In this document: positions 19,677 to 30,884 of the stretch, in pieces | Layout of the letters: each line of letters begins with the position of its first letter | Position numbering within the stretch: the first letter of the stretch is position 1 | Assembly: GCF_011090165.1 (NCBI RefSeq) | Contig: NZ_JAADJT010000001.1 | Span: forward strand, 372,001-436,000 | Reading direction: 5' to 3' | DNA length: 64,000 nucleotides | From: Duganella aceris | Lineage (GTDB): Bacteria; Pseudomonadota; Gammaproteobacteria; Burkholderiales; Burkholderiaceae_D | The notes under the pieces: model-generated | Told to the model about the DNA's origin: nothing | What the model saw: the letters and a program-made list of their open reading frames with translations, nothing else | Database searches by the model: none | Position numbers and translations under genes: made by a program

Positions 19677-20300
19677 TTAACGCGAGTACAGTTCGACGAT
19701 CAGCGATTCGTTGACGTCGTTGGCGATCTCGTTGCGCTCTGGCAGGGACTTGAAGGTGCCTTCCATTTTCTTGGCATCGACCGATACCCAGGCCGGCATG
19801 CCGACTTGTTCAGCCAGCGACAGCGCTTCAACGATACGCACTTGTTTCTTCGACTTTTCGCGCACGGCGATGACGTCGCCGACCTTGACCACGTACGAAG
19901 CGATGTTGACCACTTGGCCGTTCACGGTGAACGCCTTGTGCGAGACCAGCTGACGCGCTTCAGCGCGGGTCGAGCCGAAGCCCATGCGGTATGCAACGTT
20001 GTCCAGGCGGGTTTCCAGCAGCTTCAGCAGGGTTTCGCCGGTGTTGCCTTTGCGACGGTCGGCTTCAGCGAAGTAGCGACGGAACTGACGTTCCAGCACG
20101 CCGTACATACGTTTCACTTTTTGCTTTTCGCGCAGTTGGTTGCCGTAATCCGAGGTGCGGGCACCCGATTTCACGCCGTGCTGGCCTGGTTTGACGTCCA
20201 GTTTGCACTTGCTGTCGAGCGAGCGACGTGCGCTCTTCAGGAACAGGTCAGTACCTTCACGACGGGAGAGTTTTGCTTTAGGTCCGATATAACGTGCCAC
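19677..20300 (-). CDS. rpsD: 30S ribosomal protein S4
   Basis: 207-residue primary 16S rRNA-binding protein, with the S4 domain including [19 protein letters not shown]. The start is taken as GTG at 20300, which yields the family N-terminus [16 protein letters not shown] and has AAGGAAGC just upstream. The ATG at 20345 adds 15 unrelated residues. In enterics S4 represses the alpha operon; the regulatory site cannot be identified here. Confidence 0.96.
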   Translation of the reverse strand: MARYIGPKAKLSRREGTDLFLKSARRSLDSKCKLDVKPGQHGVKSGARTSDYGNQLREKQKVKRMYGVLERQFRRYFAEADRRKGNTGETLLKLLETRLDNVAYRMGFGSTRAEARQLVSHKAFTVNGQVVNIASYVVKVGDVIAVREKSKKQVRIVEALSLAEQVGMPAWVSVDAKKMEGTFKSLPERNEIANDVNESLIVELYSR

Positions 20301-20521
20301 GATGCTTCCTTTTTTTAAATGATAACGCCCCAGCCACAATGACATGGTTAGGCGCTAGTCTGATCCTCAGGGTGGGCCAGACGGTGGCTTAAATGCGAAT
20401 AACCCATCGAACAGTGTCCGACAGGCGACAACAGCCGGGCAGTATAACCGTTTCCGGTCTTCTGCTCCAGCGATTTCTGACAGAAGAAGGAGGCGAAGCG
20501 AACTTCGCCGCCGGTCGACTA

Positions 20522-20926
20522 TTAGATACGACGACGTTTTGGAGGACGGCAGCCGTTGTGCGGTACTGGGGTAACGTCCTGGATCTCGGTGATCTTGATG
20601 CCCAGGTTGTTCAGTGCGCGCACTGCGGATTCGCGACCAGGACCAGGGCCCTTGATACGCACTTCCAGGTTCTTCACGCCGCATTCAACCGCGACTTTAC
20701 CAGCCGCTTCAGCCGCAACCTGCGCTGCGAACGGGGTCGATTTACGCGAACCCTTGAAGCCAGCACCACCAGAGGTCGCCCACGACAGCGCATTGCCCTG
20801 ACGGTCGGTGATGGTGATGATGGTGTTGTTGAAGGAAGCGTGAACGTGCGCGATACCTTCGGCGACGTTCTTCTTGACCTTCTTGCGGACGCGCGCTGCT
20901 GCTGCGCTGCTTTGTTGCTTAGCCAT
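20522..20926 (-). CDS. rpsK: 30S ribosomal protein S11
   Basis: 134 residues of the small-subunit platform protein S11, with [21 protein letters not shown] and the basic end [10 protein letters not shown]. It follows rpsM by 14 bases. A gap of 221 bases to rpsD is unusually long for this operon and holds a 7-bp hairpin at 20492-20509; I see no other gene in it. Confidence 0.97.
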   Translation of the reverse strand: MAKQQSSAAAARVRKKVKKNVAEGIAHVHASFNNTIITITDRQGNALSWATSGGAGFKGSRKSTPFAAQVAAEAAGKVAVECGVKNLEVRIKGPGPGRESAVRALNNLGIKITEIQDVTPVPHNGCRPPKRRRI

Positions 20927-20940
20927 GTGATTTCCCTAGA

Positions 20941-21306
20941 TTATTTCTTGAGCGATTGAGCGGCTTTGCGCGGGCCCTTGCGGGTACGTGCATTGGTGCG
21001 GGTGCGTTGACCGCGGACCGGCAGGCCCTTACGGTGACGCATGCCGCGGTAGCAACCCAGATCCATCAAACGCTTGATGTTCATGGACAGTTCGCGGCGC
21101 AGATCGCCTTCGACGATGAATTTAGCTACTTCATCGCGCAGCTTTTCCAGCTCGCTGTCGTCCAGATCCTTGACCTTTTTATCGGTCGCAATACCCGTCG
21201 CGGCGCAGATGAACTTTGCGCGTGGGCGGCCTACACCGTAGATGGCCGTCAGGCCGATAACGGTGTGCTGATGATTTGGGATATTAACCCCTGCAATACG
21301 TGCCAT
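20941..21306 (-). CDS. rpsM: 30S ribosomal protein S13
   Basis: 121-residue S13 of the small-subunit head that contacts the 50S and the P-site tRNA. It starts [11 protein letters not shown] and has the family tail [16 protein letters not shown]. It is first of the alpha operon genes, 27 bases after rpmJ. Confidence 0.97.
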   Translation of the reverse strand: MARIAGVNIPNHQHTVIGLTAIYGVGRPRAKFICAATGIATDKKVKDLDDSELEKLRDEVAKFIVEGDLRRELSMNIKRLMDLGCYRGMRHRKGLPVRGQRTRTNARTRKGPRKAAQSLKK

Positions 21307-21333
21307 TCGTTATTCCTCGATAAATAACGGTTA

Positions 21334-21447
21334 TTAACCTTGACGCTGCTTGTGACGCGGTTCGACGCAGATTACGCGAACGACGCCCTTGCGCTTGATG
21401 ATCTTGCAGTTGCGGCAGATCCGCTTGACTGAGGCGTTAACTTTCAT
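21334..21447 (-). CDS. rpmJ: 50S ribosomal protein L36
   Basis: 37 residues read directly from the minus strand: it begins [17 protein letters not shown] and ends EPRHKQRQG, with stop at 21334-21336. The zinc-binding set C-x2-C, C and H is present, so this is the zinc-containing form. It lies between infA and rpsM, its normal place. Confidence 0.95.
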   Translation of the reverse strand: MKVNASVKRICRNCKIIKRKGVVRVICVEPRHKQRQG

Positions 21448-21478
21448 TTTGCACTCTCTTCTTGATTCGTTAGATAAG

Positions 21479-21697
21479 TTACTTGGTCCGGAACACGATG
21501 CGTGCACGGCTCAGATCGTAAGGTGTCAGCTCTACCGTCACCTTGTCGCCAGGAAGAATGCGGATATAGTTCATCCGCATTTTACCCGAAATATGGCCGA
21601 GCACCACGTGTCCGTTTTCCAGCTTTACTCGAAATGTTGCATTTGGGAGATTCTCAAGAATCTCGCCCTGCATCTGTATGACGTCGTCTTTTGCCAT
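21479..21697 (-). CDS. infA: translation initiation factor IF-1
   Basis: 72-residue OB-fold protein that occupies the ribosomal A site during initiation ([20 protein letters not shown] at the start). Its location between secY and rpmJ is common in betaproteobacteria. Confidence 0.97.
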   Translation of the reverse strand: MAKDDVIQMQGEILENLPNATFRVKLENGHVVLGHISGKMRMNYIRILPGDKVTVELTPYDLSRARIVFRTK

Positions 21698-21714
21698 TCG
21701 GTATGCTACCGCGC

Positions 21715-23049
21715 TTATCGCGTCGGAATTCCGCCCTTGAAGTTAGCTTTGCGCAGCAGTGATTCATATTGCTGCGACATCACGTAATTCTGTACCTGCG
21801 CCATGAAGTCCATGGTCACAACCACAATAATCAACAGAGAAGTGCCGCCGAAATAAAACGGTACCTTCCATTCGGCTTGCATGAATTCCGGCAACAAACA
21901 CACCAAAGTGATGTAGATGGCGCCAGCCAGTGTCAAACGTGTCAGGATCTTGTCGATGTAACGGGCAGTCTGCTCACCGGGACGAATCCCTGGCACAAAG
22001 GCCCCGCTCTTCTTCAAGTTATCCGCTGTTTCCTTGCTGTTGAAGACCAGCGCTGTATAGAAGAAACAGAAAAACACGATCGCAATGGCGTACAACAGTG
22101 CGTGGATGGGCTCGCCTGGCCCCATCGATGCTGCCAAATCTTTCAGGAAGCGGACCACCGGGTTGGCCGTATCGGCGCCCGTGGTAAACCAGCCCACGAT
22201 CGTTGCCGGGAACAAGATAATCGACGAAGCGAAAATCGGTGGGATCACGCCGGCCATGTTCAGCTTCAATGGCAGGTGCGACGTTTGTCCACCGTAAATC
22301 TTGTTGCCCACCTGGCGTTTCGCGTAGTTGACCAGGATCTTGCGTTGGCCACGCTCCACGAACACCACCAGATACGTCACCGCCACCACCAGGATCATGA
22401 TGATGATCGCGGACAGGGCACCGATCGAACCGTTGCCCACCGACGAGGCCAAGCCTCCCAGCGCGCCCGGCAAGCCGGCGGCGATCCCCGCGAAGATGAT
22501 GATCGAGATGCCGTTACCCAAGCCGCGCTCGGTAATCTGCTCGCCCAACCACATCACGAACATGGTGCCGGTCAACAGCGTCACGACCGTCACGAAGCGG
22601 AATGCATAGCCTGGATCCAGCACCAGACCTTGTTGCGATTCCAGTGCGACTGCAATGCCCAGCGCCTGGAACGTCGCCAGCACCACCGTGAAATACCGGG
22701 TGTACTGGGTGATCTTGCGACGGCCTGCTTCGCCTTCTTTCTTGAGCGCTTCCATCTGCGGCGAGACGATCGACACCAGCTGCATGATGATCGAGGCCGA
22801 GATGTAAGGCGTGATACCCAGCGCAAAGACTGTGAAGCGCGCGAGCGCGCCACCGCTGAACATGTTCAACATGCCCAGGATGCCACCCTCTTGCGACTTG
22901 AACAGCGCGGCCAATTGTACCGGATCGATCCCGGGAACCGGGATGTGAGCGCCGATACGATAAACCACCAATGCGCCAAGCAGGAACCAAAGCCGGCCCC
23001 AAGGGAATCCGGCCGCCGCGCTTTTAGCCAATTGTGGGTTAGTCGCCAA
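21715..23049 (-). CDS. secY: protein translocase subunit SecY
   Basis: 444-residue inner-membrane channel of the Sec translocon with ten membrane segments. Recognisable parts are the N-terminal [17 protein letters not shown] and the cytoplasmic loop [10 protein letters not shown]. It is the last large gene of the spc operon, 32 bases after rplO. Confidence 0.97.
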   Translation of the reverse strand: MATNPQLAKSAAAGFPWGRLWFLLGALVVYRIGAHIPVPGIDPVQLAALFKSQEGGILGMLNMFSGGALARFTVFALGITPYISASIIMQLVSIVSPQMEALKKEGEAGRRKITQYTRYFTVVLATFQALGIAVALESQQGLVLDPGYAFRFVTVVTLLTGTMFVMWLGEQITERGLGNGISIIIFAGIAAGLPGALGGLASSVGNGSIGALSAIIIMILVVAVTYLVVFVERGQRKILVNYAKRQVGNKIYGGQTSHLPLKLNMAGVIPPIFASSIILFPATIVGWFTTGADTANPVVRFLKDLAASMGPGEPIHALLYAIAIVFFCFFYTALVFNSKETADNLKKSGAFVPGIRPGEQTARYIDKILTRLTLAGAIYITLVCLLPEFMQAEWKVPFYFGGTSLLIIVVVTMDFMAQVQNYVMSQQYESLLRKANFKGGIPTR

Positions 23050-23081
23050 TTTTCGCTCCGATCAAGCTGTTAGCGGTCAAC

Positions 23082-23513
23082 TCAGGCTACCGAGCCGCCG
23101 GCTGCTTCGATGGCGGCTTTCGCGCCAGCGGTCACTTTCAGGCCTTTGAGGTTCACCGCCTTGGTGATCTCGCCGGACAGAATGACGCGCACGTCGCGGG
23201 CCAGCACGCTCAGCACGCCAGCTTGCTTCAGCACCAGGATGTCGACGTCGCCGACGGCCAGCTTGTTCAGGTCGGACAGGCGCACTTCAGCTTTGAAGGT
23301 GGCGTTGAGCGACTTGAAACCGCGCTTAGGCAGACGGCGTTGCAGAGGCATCTGACCGCCTTCGAAGCCGACTTTGTGGAAGCCGCCCGAACGCGATTTT
23401 TGACCCTTGTGACCACGGCCCGAGGTTTTACCCAGACCGGAGCCGATACCGCGGCCGACGCGACGCTTGTAATGCTTGGCGCCATCGGCTGGTTGAATGG
23501 TATTCAGTTCCAT
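23082..23513 (-). CDS. rplO: 50S ribosomal protein L15
   Basis: 143 residues. The glycine- and lysine-rich extension [20 protein letters not shown] that reaches into 23S rRNA is present. It lies between rpmD and secY as usual. Confidence 0.97.
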   Translation of the reverse strand: MELNTIQPADGAKHYKRRVGRGIGSGLGKTSGRGHKGQKSRSGGFHKVGFEGGQMPLQRRLPKRGFKSLNATFKAEVRLSDLNKLAVGDVDILVLKQAGVLSVLARDVRVILSGEITKAVNLKGLKVTAGAKAAIEAAGGSVA

Positions 23514-23540
23514 GATTTCTCCGTGTGTAAGCCCGGGGGC

Positions 23541-23723
23541 TTACGCAACTACTTTAACGAGGTACGAGACTTTGTTGATCATGCCGCGCACGGATGGGGT
23601 GTCTTCCAACTCGGCGACCGAGTTGACGCGACGCAGGCCCAGACCGCGGACGGTGGCACGGTGATCTTCACGCGTGCTGATCAAGCCCTTGACCAATTGT
23701 ACTTTGACGGTTTTCGTTGTCAT
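23541..23723 (-). CDS. rpmD: 50S ribosomal protein L30
   Basis: 60-residue single-domain L30 with the signature [20 protein letters not shown]. It sits 9 bases after rpsE. Confidence 0.96.
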   Translation of the reverse strand: MTTKTVKVQLVKGLISTREDHRATVRGLGLRRVNSVAELEDTPSVRGMINKVSYLVKVVA

Positions 23724-23732
23724 GATGTCCTC

Positions 23733-24251
23733 TTAGCCCAGGATCTCTTCTACCGACTTGCCGCGTTTCGCAGCAATTTCAGCAGGAGTACTCATTTTTG
23801 CCAGACCATCCAGCGTGGCGCGCACCAGGTTGTACGGGTTGCTCGAACCGGTGGATTTCGCCACCACGTCGGTCACGCCCATTACTTCGAAGATCGCGCG
23901 CATTGCGCCGCCGGCGATGACGCCGGTACCAGGTTTCGCCGGCGACATCATTACTTTCGATGCGCCGTGACGACCGGTCACGGTGTGCTGCAGGGTGCCG
24001 TTCTTCAGGTTGACCTTGATCAGGTTGCGACGGGCTTCTTCCATTGCCTTCTGCACACCCACCGGGACTTCCTTCGACTTGCCCTTGCCCATGCCGATGC
24101 GGCCATCGCCGTCACCAACCACGGTCAGCGCGGCGAAACCCATGATACGACCACCCTTGACCACTTTGGTCACGCGGTTGATCGCGATCATTTTTTCGCG
24201 CATGCCGTCATCCGGCTTGTCGCTTGCCATTTTTGCTTGCATTTTTGCCAT
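23733..24251 (-). CDS. rpsE: 30S ribosomal protein S5
   Basis: 172 residues with the double-stranded-RNA-binding-like N-terminal region ([19 protein letters not shown]) and the motif [20 protein letters not shown]5 shapes mRNA entry and decoding fidelity. It is 9 bases from rplR. Confidence 0.97.
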   Translation of the reverse strand: MAKMQAKMASDKPDDGMREKMIAINRVTKVVKGGRIMGFAALTVVGDGDGRIGMGKGKSKEVPVGVQKAMEEARRNLIKVNLKNGTLQHTVTGRHGASKVMMSPAKPGTGVIAGGAMRAIFEVMGVTDVVAKSTGSSNPYNLVRATLDGLAKMSTPAEIAAKRGKSVEEILG

Positions 24252-24260
24252 GATCGTTCC

Positions 24261-24623
24261 TTAGAACTTCAGACCGGCTTCGCGCGCGGCTTCTGCCAGC
24301 GCCTTCACACGGCCGTGGTAACGGAAACCGGAGCGGTCGAACGCGACTTCGGTAATCCCTGCTTTCAGTGCTTTCTCTGCGACGCGCTTGCCGACGATCG
24401 CGGCAGCTGCGGCGTTGCCGCCCTTGCCCGATTTGCCAGCCAGTTCGTTGCGCACTTCGACTTCTGCCGTGGAGGCCGATACCAGTACTTTGGCATCCGG
24501 CGAGATCAGGTTCGCGTAGATATGCAGGTTAGTGCGGTGTACCGACAGGCGGTTCACTTTCTGTTGCGCGATCTTGATCCGGGTTTGGCGTCCGCGGCGC
24601 AGACGTGATTCTTTCTTGTCCAT
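24261..24623 (-). CDS. rplR: 50S ribosomal protein L18
   Basis: 120-residue 5S rRNA-binding protein, ending [20 protein letters not shown] and then REAGLKF. It lies between rplF and rpsE. Confidence 0.97.
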   Translation of the reverse strand: MDKKESRLRRGRQTRIKIAQQKVNRLSVHRTNLHIYANLISPDAKVLVSASTAEVEVRNELAGKSGKGGNAAAAAIVGKRVAEKALKAGITEVAFDRSGFRYHGRVKALAEAAREAGLKF

Positions 24624-24636
24624 CGTCAGCCCCTAG

Positions 24637-25170
24637 TTACTTCTTCTTGGTTTCTTTGATCTTAACCACTTCGTCCGCATAGCGAACACCCTTGCCTTTG
24701 TAAGGCTCTGGGGAGCGGTAAGCGCGAACTTCAGCAGCCACTTGGCCCACTTGCTGACGGTCGATCCCTTTGATGATGATCTCGGTCGGCGTCGCGGTGG
24801 CGCAGGTGACGCCGGCTGGCATCGAGTGCACGACAGGGTGCGAGAAGCCCAGCGACAGATTCAGCTTGTCGCCTTGCGCTTGCGCCTTGTAACCCACACC
24901 GACCAGGTTCAGCTTTTTCTCGAAACCCTTGGTGACGCCGGTGACCATGTTGTTGACCAGGGCGCGCAGCGTGCCGGACATGGCGTTCGCTTCGCGGCTG
25001 TCGCCGACCGGTTCGAAATTCAGGGTTCCTTCTTTGTTTTCCACTTTGACCTGGCCGTTGAGGACCTGGGTCAAGACGCCCAGCGGGCCCTTGACAGTGA
25101 TCGCTTGTGCGGAGATGGCGACATCAGCGCCAGCTGGCACAGCGATTGGCATTTTAGCTACACGAGACAT
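24637..25170 (-). CDS. rplF: 50S ribosomal protein L6
   Basis: 177 residues with two L6 repeats and the C-terminal signature [14 protein letters not shown]. The start MSRVAKMPI was chosen because it matches the family and gives a 10-base gap to rpsH; an in-frame ATG at 25215 would overlap rpsH. Confidence 0.96.
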   Translation of the reverse strand: MSRVAKMPIAVPAGADVAISAQAITVKGPLGVLTQVLNGQVKVENKEGTLNFEPVGDSREANAMSGTLRALVNNMVTGVTKGFEKKLNLVGVGYKAQAQGDKLNLSLGFSHPVVHSMPAGVTCATATPTEIIIKGIDRQQVGQVAAEVRAYRSPEPYKGKGVRYADEVVKIKETKKK

Positions 25171-25180
25171 GTCTAACTCC

Positions 25181-25576
25181 TTATGCGACGTAGCAAATAA
25201 CTTCGCCGCCGACACCGGTAGCGCGTGCTTTGCGGTCAGTCATGACGCCTTGCGGAGTCGACACGATCGCCACACCCAAGCCATTCATCACAGTAGGGAT
25301 CTCGTCTTTGCCCTTGTACACGCGCAGGCCCGGACGGGACACGCGCTCAAGGCGCTCAATGACGGGACGGCCAACATAATACTTCAAACCGATTTTCAGT
25401 TCCGCTTTGCCACCAGCTTCGGCCACAGCGAAATCTTCAATGTAACCCTCGTCCTTGAGGACGTTGGCAATCGCAATTTTGACTTTCGACGATGGCATGG
25501 CCACGGTCGTTTTTTGCACGCCCTGGGCGTTACGAATGCGGGTCAGCATATCGGCGATAGGATCGCTCATACTCAT
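25181..25576 (-). CDS. rpsH: 30S ribosomal protein S8
   Basis: 131-residue S8, the central-domain rRNA binder that represses the spc operon in enterics. It begins [16 protein letters not shown] and has the conserved end [12 protein letters not shown]. Confidence 0.97.
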   Translation of the reverse strand: MSMSDPIADMLTRIRNAQGVQKTTVAMPSSKVKIAIANVLKDEGYIEDFAVAEAGGKAELKIGLKYYVGRPVIERLERVSRPGLRVYKGKDEIPTVMNGLGVAIVSTPQGVMTDRKARATGVGGEVICYVA

Positions 25577-25590
25577 TGCATATTCTCCTA

Positions 25591-25896
25591 TTACCAGCTT
25601 GCTTTAGTCATACCCGGGATCTCACCACGCATGGCGAATTCACGGAGCTTGATACGGCCCAGACCGAATTTACGGAAGGTGCCGCGTGGACGACCGGTGA
25701 CGGCGCAGCGGTTACGCTGGCGAGTCGGCGCCGAGTTACGTGGCAGCGCTTGCAGTTTCAAGCGCGCTTCGTAACGTTCTTCTTCCGACTTCGACTGGTC
25801 GTCGATGATGGCCTTCAGCGAAGCGCGCTTGGCGGCGAATTTGTTCGCCAGGTCCACGCGTTTCTGCTCACGGTTAATCAGTGCGAGTTTTGCCAT
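25591..25896 (-). CDS. rpsN: 30S ribosomal protein S14
   Basis: 101-residue S14 of the long, zinc-free type: the C-x2-C pairs of the short form are absent and the region reads [19 protein letters not shown]. It lies between rplE and rpsH. Confidence 0.97.
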   Translation of the reverse strand: MAKLALINREQKRVDLANKFAAKRASLKAIIDDQSKSEEERYEARLKLQALPRNSAPTRQRNRCAVTGRPRGTFRKFGLGRIKLREFAMRGEIPGMTKASW

Positions 25897-25903
25897 GATC
25901 TTC

Positions 25904-26443
25904 TTAGTTCCTGAACGGGAATTTAAAGGCGGCGAGCAGAGCTTTCGCTTCGTCGTCGTTCTTGGCGGTGGTGGTGATCGAAATGTTCATACCACGCAGC
26001 GCATCGATCTTGTCGTACTCGATTTCCGGGAAGATGATCTGCTCTTTGACACCGATGTTGTAGTTGCCGCGGCCATCGAACGAGCGACCATTGACACCAC
26101 GGAAATCGCGCACGCGCGGCAGAGCCACGGTGATGAAGCGATCCAGGAACTCGTACATGCGAGCGCCACGCAGGGTGACCATGGTACCGATCGGGTAGCC
26201 TTCACGGATTTTGAAACCCGCGATTGCTTTGCGCGACTTGGTGGTCACTGGCTTTTGGCCAGCGATCTTGGTCAGGTCGCCGACGGCGTGTTCGAGGACT
26301 TTCTTGTCCGCGATTGCCTCACCAACACCCATGTTCAGGGTGATCTTGGTCAGGCGTGGTACTTCCATCACCGACTTGTAACCGAATTTCGCGGTCAGGT
26401 CGGCGACGACTTTTTCTTTATAGAATTCTTGGAGACGTGCCAT
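25904..26443 (-). CDS. rplE: 50S ribosomal protein L5
   Basis: 179-residue 5S rRNA-binding protein ([12 protein letters not shown] at the start, [16 protein letters not shown]). It sits 6 bases after rplX in the spc operon. Confidence 0.97.
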   Translation of the reverse strand: MARLQEFYKEKVVADLTAKFGYKSVMEVPRLTKITLNMGVGEAIADKKVLEHAVGDLTKIAGQKPVTTKSRKAIAGFKIREGYPIGTMVTLRGARMYEFLDRFITVALPRVRDFRGVNGRSFDGRGNYNIGVKEQIIFPEIEYDKIDALRGMNISITTTAKNDDEAKALLAAFKFPFRN

Positions 26444-26449
26444 GATTTC

Positions 26450-26764
26450 TTAAGCCTTCACTACTTCGCCGGACGATTTAAAGACGCGGACTTTTTTGCC
26501 GTCGACATCTTTGAAACCTACGCGGTCTGCCTTGCCAGACGCTGCATTGAACAATGCAACGTTGGACACGTGAATCGGCATAGTCTTGTCGACGATACCA
26601 CCTTGTACGCCAGTCATTGGGTTAGGCTTGGTCGCTTTTTTGGCGACGTTCACACCCTCAACAACCACGTGCTCCGCATCTACACGACGCGAAACGACGC
26701 CACGCTTGCCCTTGTCTTTCCCGGTCAGAACGATGACTTCGTCGTTTTTACGAATCTTATCCAT
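26450..26764 (-). CDS. rplX: 50S ribosomal protein L24
   Basis: 104 residues with a KOW motif ([19 protein letters not shown]), an early assembly protein of the large subunit. It follows rplN by 9 bases. Confidence 0.97.
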   Translation of the reverse strand: MDKIRKNDEVIVLTGKDKGKRGVVSRRVDAEHVVVEGVNVAKKATKPNPMTGVQGGIVDKTMPIHVSNVALFNAASGKADRVGFKDVDGKKVRVFKSSGEVVKA

Positions 26765-26773
26765 TACGACTCC

Positions 26774-27142
26774 TTACAGGACTTCCGGTGCCAGGGACAC
26801 GATCTTCATGAACTTTTCAGTACGCAACTCGCGCGTCACTGGTCCAAAAATACGGGTACCGATCGGTTCCAGCTTGGCGTTCAACAGAACGGCGGCGTTG
26901 CCGTCGAACTTCACCAGGGAACCGTCTTGGCGGCGAACACCTTTAGCGGTGCGCACAACCACGGCGTTATAAATTTCACCTTTTTTGACACGGCCACGTG
27001 GCGCGGCAACCTTGATGGTTACCTTGATCACGTCGCCGATGCCAGCATAACGGCGCTTGGAGCCGCCCAATACCTTGATGCACATAACTTCTTTGGCACC
27101 GGTATTGTCGGCCACTTCGAGCCGGCTTTCAGTTTGAATCAT
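26774..27142 (-). CDS. rplN: 50S ribosomal protein L14
   Basis: 122 residues, starting [20 protein letters not shown]. It is the first gene of the spc set. The 267 bases before it carry two hairpins and a promoter candidate, indicating a separate transcription start. Confidence 0.97.
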   Translation of the reverse strand: MIQTESRLEVADNTGAKEVMCIKVLGGSKRRYAGIGDVIKVTIKVAAPRGRVKKGEIYNAVVVRTAKGVRRQDGSLVKFDGNAAVLLNAKLEPIGTRIFGPVTRELRTEKFMKIVSLAPEVL

Positions 27143-27317
27143 AGTATTCTCTTTCCCAACTTAAGCCGAAGAATCCACACAATGCGGACCTGCGGTCAGT
27201 CTTGGTCCCGCCAGAGCGCTCATGAAGAGCCCACTGTTTGGGTGCTTGACCTTCGTCTTGCTACTGACCGCGCGGTTCAGCGTCTGTGGCCAGACACTTT
27301 GCGGCGTTACATGAACG

Positions 27318-27351
27318 AAGCCCGCAAGTATTACATACTATTTGCGGGCTT
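27318..27351 (-). promoter_or_regulatory. hairpin in the rpsQ-rplN gap, overlapping the promoter candidate
   Basis: Perfect 10-base arms AAGCCCGCAA and TTGCGGGCTT enclose 14 bases, which contain the promoter -10 region. It could be a cruciform or operator overlapping the start site, or simply a second terminator arm for the upstream transcript. No T-run follows on the minus strand. Confidence 0.35.
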
Positions 27352-27355
27352 GCAA
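27327..27355 (-). promoter_or_regulatory. candidate sigma-70 promoter for the spc operon
   Basis: On the minus strand TTGCAA and AATACT are 17 bases apart, and TG stands one base before the -10 box (extended -10). It would start a transcript with a leader of about 180 bases ahead of rplN. It lies just beyond the terminator-like hairpin after rpsQ. Confidence 0.4.
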
Positions 27356-27370
27356 GAACTAATTGAAAAT

Positions 27371-27398
27371 CGCCCCCGGGCCCGAAGACCCGGGGGCG
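27371..27398 (-). terminator. terminator-like hairpin after rpsQ
   Basis: Arms CGCCCCCGGG and CCCGGGGGCG enclose 8 bases, 12 bases past the rpsQ stop. On the minus strand it is followed by ATTTTCAATT. The very GC-rich stem with a modest T-rich tail suggests the S10 transcript ends or is attenuated here. Confidence 0.6.
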
Positions 27399-27409
27399 AC
27401 GAACTTCAA

Positions 27410-27682
27410 TTAAACGATTTGTGCGGCTTGCACCACACGCGTCACGGTCCATGCCTTCGTTTTGGAGATCGGACGACCTTCCACGATTTCCACCGTGTCA
27501 CCGGCTTTCACCTGGTTGGTCTCGTCGTGCGCGTGATACTTGTTCGAACGCACGATGATCTTGCCGTACAAAGGATGCTTGACGTGACGCTCGATCAGAA
27601 CGGTAACGGTTTTGTCCATCTTGTCGGACACCACTTTACCGATCAGCGTGCGCTTGAGCGGCTTGTTCACTGTTTCGGTCAT
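27410..27682 (-). CDS. rpsQ: 30S ribosomal protein S17
   Basis: 90-residue OB-fold protein S17 ([20 protein letters not shown]). It overlaps the end of rpmC by 4 bases, giving translational coupling, and is the last gene of the S10 set. Confidence 0.97.
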   Translation of the reverse strand: MTETVNKPLKRTLIGKVVSDKMDKTVTVLIERHVKHPLYGKIIVRSNKYHAHDETNQVKAGDTVEIVEGRPISKTKAWTVTRVVQAAQIV

Positions 27683-27870
27683 TTGGCTTCCTTGGTGTTC
27701 ATTACCGTCTTTACACGTGCGATATCGCGACGTACCTTCTTGAGCTGCGAAGTGTTGCTCAGCTGCTGCGTAGCGGTTTGCATACGCAGGCCGAACTGTG
27801 CCTTCAACAGGTCATTCAGCTCTTTTTGCAGAGCTACCTGGTCTTTGCCGCGGAGTTCAGATGCTTTCAT
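27679..27870 (-). CDS. rpmC: 50S ribosomal protein L29
   Basis: 63-residue two-helix protein at the peptide exit ([20 protein letters not shown]). It is followed by rpsQ with a 4-base overlap. Confidence 0.97.
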   Translation of the reverse strand: MKASELRGKDQVALQKELNDLLKAQFGLRMQTATQQLSNTSQLKKVRRDIARVKTVMNTKEAK

Positions 27871-27882
27871 ATTTCACTCCTG

Positions 27883-28302
27883 TTATTGGCCGACTTGACG
27901 GACCACGAAGGTGGTCGCCAGCGGCAGTTTGGCAGCGGCCAGGCGGAATGCTTCGCGCGCCAGTACTTCATCCACGCCGTCCATTTCGTACAGGACTTTG
28001 CCCGGACGGATTTCAGCGACGTAGTATTCCGGATTACCCTTACCGTTACCCATACGAACTTCGGCAGGCTTGTTCGAAATCGGTTTGTCCGGGAAGATGC
28101 GGATCCAGATACGGCCGCCACGTTTGATGTGACGGGTCATGGCGCGACGAGCGGCTTCGATCTGGCGTGCCGTGATACGACCACGGGCGACGGCTTTCAG
28201 ACCGAATTCACCGAACGACACCGAAGTGCCGGTGCCATGCGAAATGCCGGTGTTGCGGCCTTTCTGCTCTTTACGATACTTCCTGCGTGCTGGTTGCAGC
28301 AT
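27883..28302 (-). CDS. rplP: 50S ribosomal protein L16
   Basis: 139-residue L16, needed for tRNA positioning on the large subunit. It begins [19 protein letters not shown]; the arginine after GKGNPE-type sequence is typical. It lies 2 bases after rpsC. Confidence 0.97.
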   Translation of the reverse strand: MLQPARRKYRKEQKGRNTGISHGTGTSVSFGEFGLKAVARGRITARQIEAARRAMTRHIKRGGRIWIRIFPDKPISNKPAEVRMGNGKGNPEYYVAEIRPGKVLYEMDGVDEVLAREAFRLAAAKLPLATTFVVRQVGQ

Positions 28303-28304
28303 GA

Positions 28305-29117
28305 TTATTCTCCTGCTTTCTCGGCCGGCTTGACGGCGGCGCGAACACGCGCTGCGCCAGGGGCGGCTGGTTTAGCACCGGCGCCGGCGCCGGCTGGACG
28401 CGGGCGGCCAGCTGGTTTGCCGTCGTCACGACGTGGGCCACGTGGCTTCTTCTCGTCCGGCGGGGTATCGATGACTGGTGCGTCGCCGTTCGGCGCGCGG
28501 TCACCCTTGTATACCCAGACCTTGACACCGATGATGCCGTAGGTGGTCGAAGCTTCGCTGGTGCCGTAGTCGATGTCGGCGCGCAGGGTGTGCAGTGGCA
28601 CACGGCCTTCGCGATACCACTCTTTACGAGCGATTTCGATACCGTTCAGACGACCCGACGACATGATCTTGATGCCCAGGGCACCCAGACGCATGGCGTT
28701 TTGCATCGCACGCTTCATCGCGCGGCGGAACATGATGCGCTTTTCCAGCTGCTGGGCGATCGAATCGGCGATCAGCTGCGAGTCGATTTCCGGCTTGCGG
28801 ATTTCTTCGATGTTCACGTGGACAGGAACGCCCATGATCTTGGTCAGCGCCGACTTCAGTACTTCGATGTCTTCGCCTTTTTTACCAATGACCACGCCTG
28901 GACGCGAGCTGTAGATCGTGAAGCGCGCGTTCTTGGCAGGACGCTCGATGACGATGCGGCCGACCGAAGCGTTCTTCAGCTTGGTCTTCAGGTAAGCGCG
29001 TGCTTTCAAATCTTCGTTGAGCATGGCAGCGAAGTTGCTGTTGCCTGCGTACCAACGCGATGCCCAGTTACGGGTAACCGACAGGCGGAAGCCGGTTGGA
29101 TGAATTTTTTGACCCAT
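28305..29117 (-). CDS. rpsC: 30S ribosomal protein S3
   Basis: 270 residues: the KH domain ([14 protein letters not shown]) and the S3 C-terminal domain ([23 protein letters not shown]) form the mRNA entry helicase site. A Pro/Ala/Lys/Arg-rich tail from about 222 extends the protein beyond the roughly 233-residue E. coli form, as is common in betaproteobacteria. Confidence 0.97.
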   Translation of the reverse strand: MGQKIHPTGFRLSVTRNWASRWYAGNSNFAAMLNEDLKARAYLKTKLKNASVGRIVIERPAKNARFTIYSSRPGVVIGKKGEDIEVLKSALTKIMGVPVHVNIEEIRKPEIDSQLIADSIAQQLEKRIMFRRAMKRAMQNAMRLGALGIKIMSSGRLNGIEIARKEWYREGRVPLHTLRADIDYGTSEASTTYGIIGVKVWVYKGDRAPNGDAPVIDTPPDEKKPRGPRRDDGKPAGRPRPAGAGAGAKPAAPGAARVRAAVKPAEKAGE

Positions 29118-29127
29118 CTCAGTCTCC

Positions 29128-29457
29128 TTAGTTGCCGACGGTCACGTAAATGTGACACGATTGTTTCGAAATACGATCGCCCCGGCCCTTAGCGCGTGCG
29201 GTGAAGCGCTTCAGGATCGGACCCTTTTCAACATAGATGACTTTGACGAACAGCTCGTCGATGTCGGCGCCATCATTGTGCTCGGCGTTGGCGATAGCCG
29301 ACTCCAGCACTTTCTTGATGATGGTCGCGCCCTTTTTCGGGCTGAACTGCAGAATGTTGAGTGCAGCGTCAACTTTCTTGCCGCGGATCTGGTCAGCCAC
29401 CAGGCGACCTTTTTGATCCGACAAACGCACACCCTTGAGGATAGCTTTGGTTTCCAT
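29128..29457 (-). CDS. rplV: 50S ribosomal protein L22
   Basis: 109 residues; L22 lines the peptide exit tunnel. The signature [19 protein letters not shown] and the hairpin region [10 protein letters not shown] are present. The start shares one base with the rpsS stop. Confidence 0.97.
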   Translation of the reverse strand: METKAILKGVRLSDQKGRLVADQIRGKKVDAALNILQFSPKKGATIIKKVLESAIANAEHNDGADIDELFVKVIYVEKGPILKRFTARAKGRGDRISKQSCHIYVTVGN

Positions 29458-29732
29458 TATTTCTTCGCCTTCTTGTCAGCGGCATGGCCCTTGAACGTGC
29501 GGGTCAGCGCGAATTCACCGAGCTTGTGACCAACCATGTTCTCGGAGACGTACACCGGCACGTGCAGCTTGCCATTGTGGACGGCGATCGTCAGGCCGAT
29601 GAAGTCAGGCATGATGGTCGAACGACGGGACCAGGTTTTGATTGGCTTTTTGTCTTTGGCGGCTTGCGCGGCTTCGACTTTTTTCACCAGGTGGGCGTCA
29701 CAGAACGGCCCTTTTTTCAATGAACGAGTCAT
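29457..29732 (-). CDS. rpsS: 30S ribosomal protein S19
   Basis: 91-residue small-subunit head protein ([37 protein letters not shown]). It lies between rplB and rplV. Confidence 0.97.
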   Translation of the reverse strand: MTRSLKKGPFCDAHLVKKVEAAQAAKDKKPIKTWSRRSTIMPDFIGLTIAVHNGKLHVPVYVSENMVGHKLGEFALTRTFKGHAADKKAKK

Positions 29733-29742
29733 GTGCTACCCC

Positions 29743-30570
29743 TTATTTCTTGCCGCGGCGCGAGACGATCATGGAAGAAGTACGCTTGTTGCTGCGGGTC
29801 TTCTTACCCTTCGTCTGTTGGCCCCAAGGCGACACTGGATGACGACCAGCTGCGGTTTTACCTTCACCACCACCGTGCGGGTGATCGACCGGGTTCATGA
29901 CCACACCGCGAACGGTAGGACGAACACCGCGCCAGCGCATCGCACCAGCTTTACCGATTTTACGCAGGCTGTGTTCGGCATTGCCGACTTCACCCACGGT
30001 TGCACGGCACTCGATGTGCACGCGACGCACTTCACCCGAACGCAGGCGAACCTGAGCGTAGGTGCCGTCACGGGCCATCAGAACCACGCCGGCGCCGGCG
30101 GAACGGGCGATTTGCGCACCCTTACCTGGCAGCATTTCAACGCAGTGCATGACGGTACCGACCGGGATGTTGCGGATCGGCAGGCAGTTGCCCGACTTGA
30201 TCGGCGCTTCCGAGCCATTCATCACGGCGTCGCCAACGGACATGCCCTTGGTGGCGATGATGTACTGGCGTTCGCCGTCGGCGTAGCACAGCAGGGCGAT
30301 ATTCGCGGTGCGGTTCGGATCGTATTCGATACGTTCCACTTTCGCTGGAATGCCATCCTTCTGACGCTTGAAGTCGATCAGGCGATAGTGCTGCTTGTGA
30401 CCGCCACCGATGTGACGGGTGGTGATGTGGCCGTTGTTGTTACGACCAGCAGTTTTCGATTTTTTCTCAACCAGGGCTGCGAACGGACGACCTTTGTACA
30501 GGTCCGGGTTCACAACTTTCACCATGCCGCGACGGCCTGGGGAGGTTGGCTTCATCTTAACGAGTGCCAT
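29743..30570 (-). CDS. rplB: 50S ribosomal protein L2
   Basis: 275-residue peptidyl-transferase-centre protein. The conserved [18 protein letters not shown] holds the histidine important for peptide-bond formation. The start overlaps the rplW stop by one base. Confidence 0.98.
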   Translation of the reverse strand: MALVKMKPTSPGRRGMVKVVNPDLYKGRPFAALVEKKSKTAGRNNNGHITTRHIGGGHKQHYRLIDFKRQKDGIPAKVERIEYDPNRTANIALLCYADGERQYIIATKGMSVGDAVMNGSEAPIKSGNCLPIRNIPVGTVMHCVEMLPGKGAQIARSAGAGVVLMARDGTYAQVRLRSGEVRRVHIECRATVGEVGNAEHSLRKIGKAGAMRWRGVRPTVRGVVMNPVDHPHGGGEGKTAAGRHPVSPWGQQTKGKKTRSNKRTSSMIVSRRGKK

Positions 30571-30884
30571 TATTTAGCCTCCTCGGAGAAATTGATTTCC
30601 TGGCCAGGTTTCAGGCACACGAAAGCACGCTTGGTATGATTGCGGCGGCCGGTGTGGGCACCGGAACGCTTCTGCTTACCTTCGCGGTTGACGGTCTGCA
30701 CCGATTCCACTTCCACTTTGAACAGCAGTTCAACAGCGGCTTTGATTTCCGGCTTGGTCGCGTCGGTGGTTACACGGAACACGATCTGTTCGTTCTTTTC
30801 CGCGACCATGGTGGCCTTTTCGGAAATGACCGGAGCCAGCAGCACCTTCATCAGGCGCTCTTCGCTAAATTTCAATGCGCTCAT
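30570..30884 (-). CDS. rplW: 50S ribosomal protein L23
   Basis: 104 residues; L23 sits at the tunnel exit and docks trigger factor and SRP. Core motif [16 protein letters not shown]. It overlaps rplD by 4 bases. Confidence 0.97.
   Translation of the reverse strand: MSALKFSEERLMKVLLAPVISEKATMVAEKNEQIVFRVTTDATKPEIKAAVELLFKVEVESVQTVNREGKQKRSGAHTGRRNHTKRAFVCLKPGQEINFSEEAK

Noticed and set aside
20301..20521. Possible small gene or S4-binding leader in the rpsK-rpsD gap
   Set aside because: No convincing reading frame with a ribosome-binding site; only a 7-bp stem. The enteric S4 pseudoknot could not be recognised by eye.
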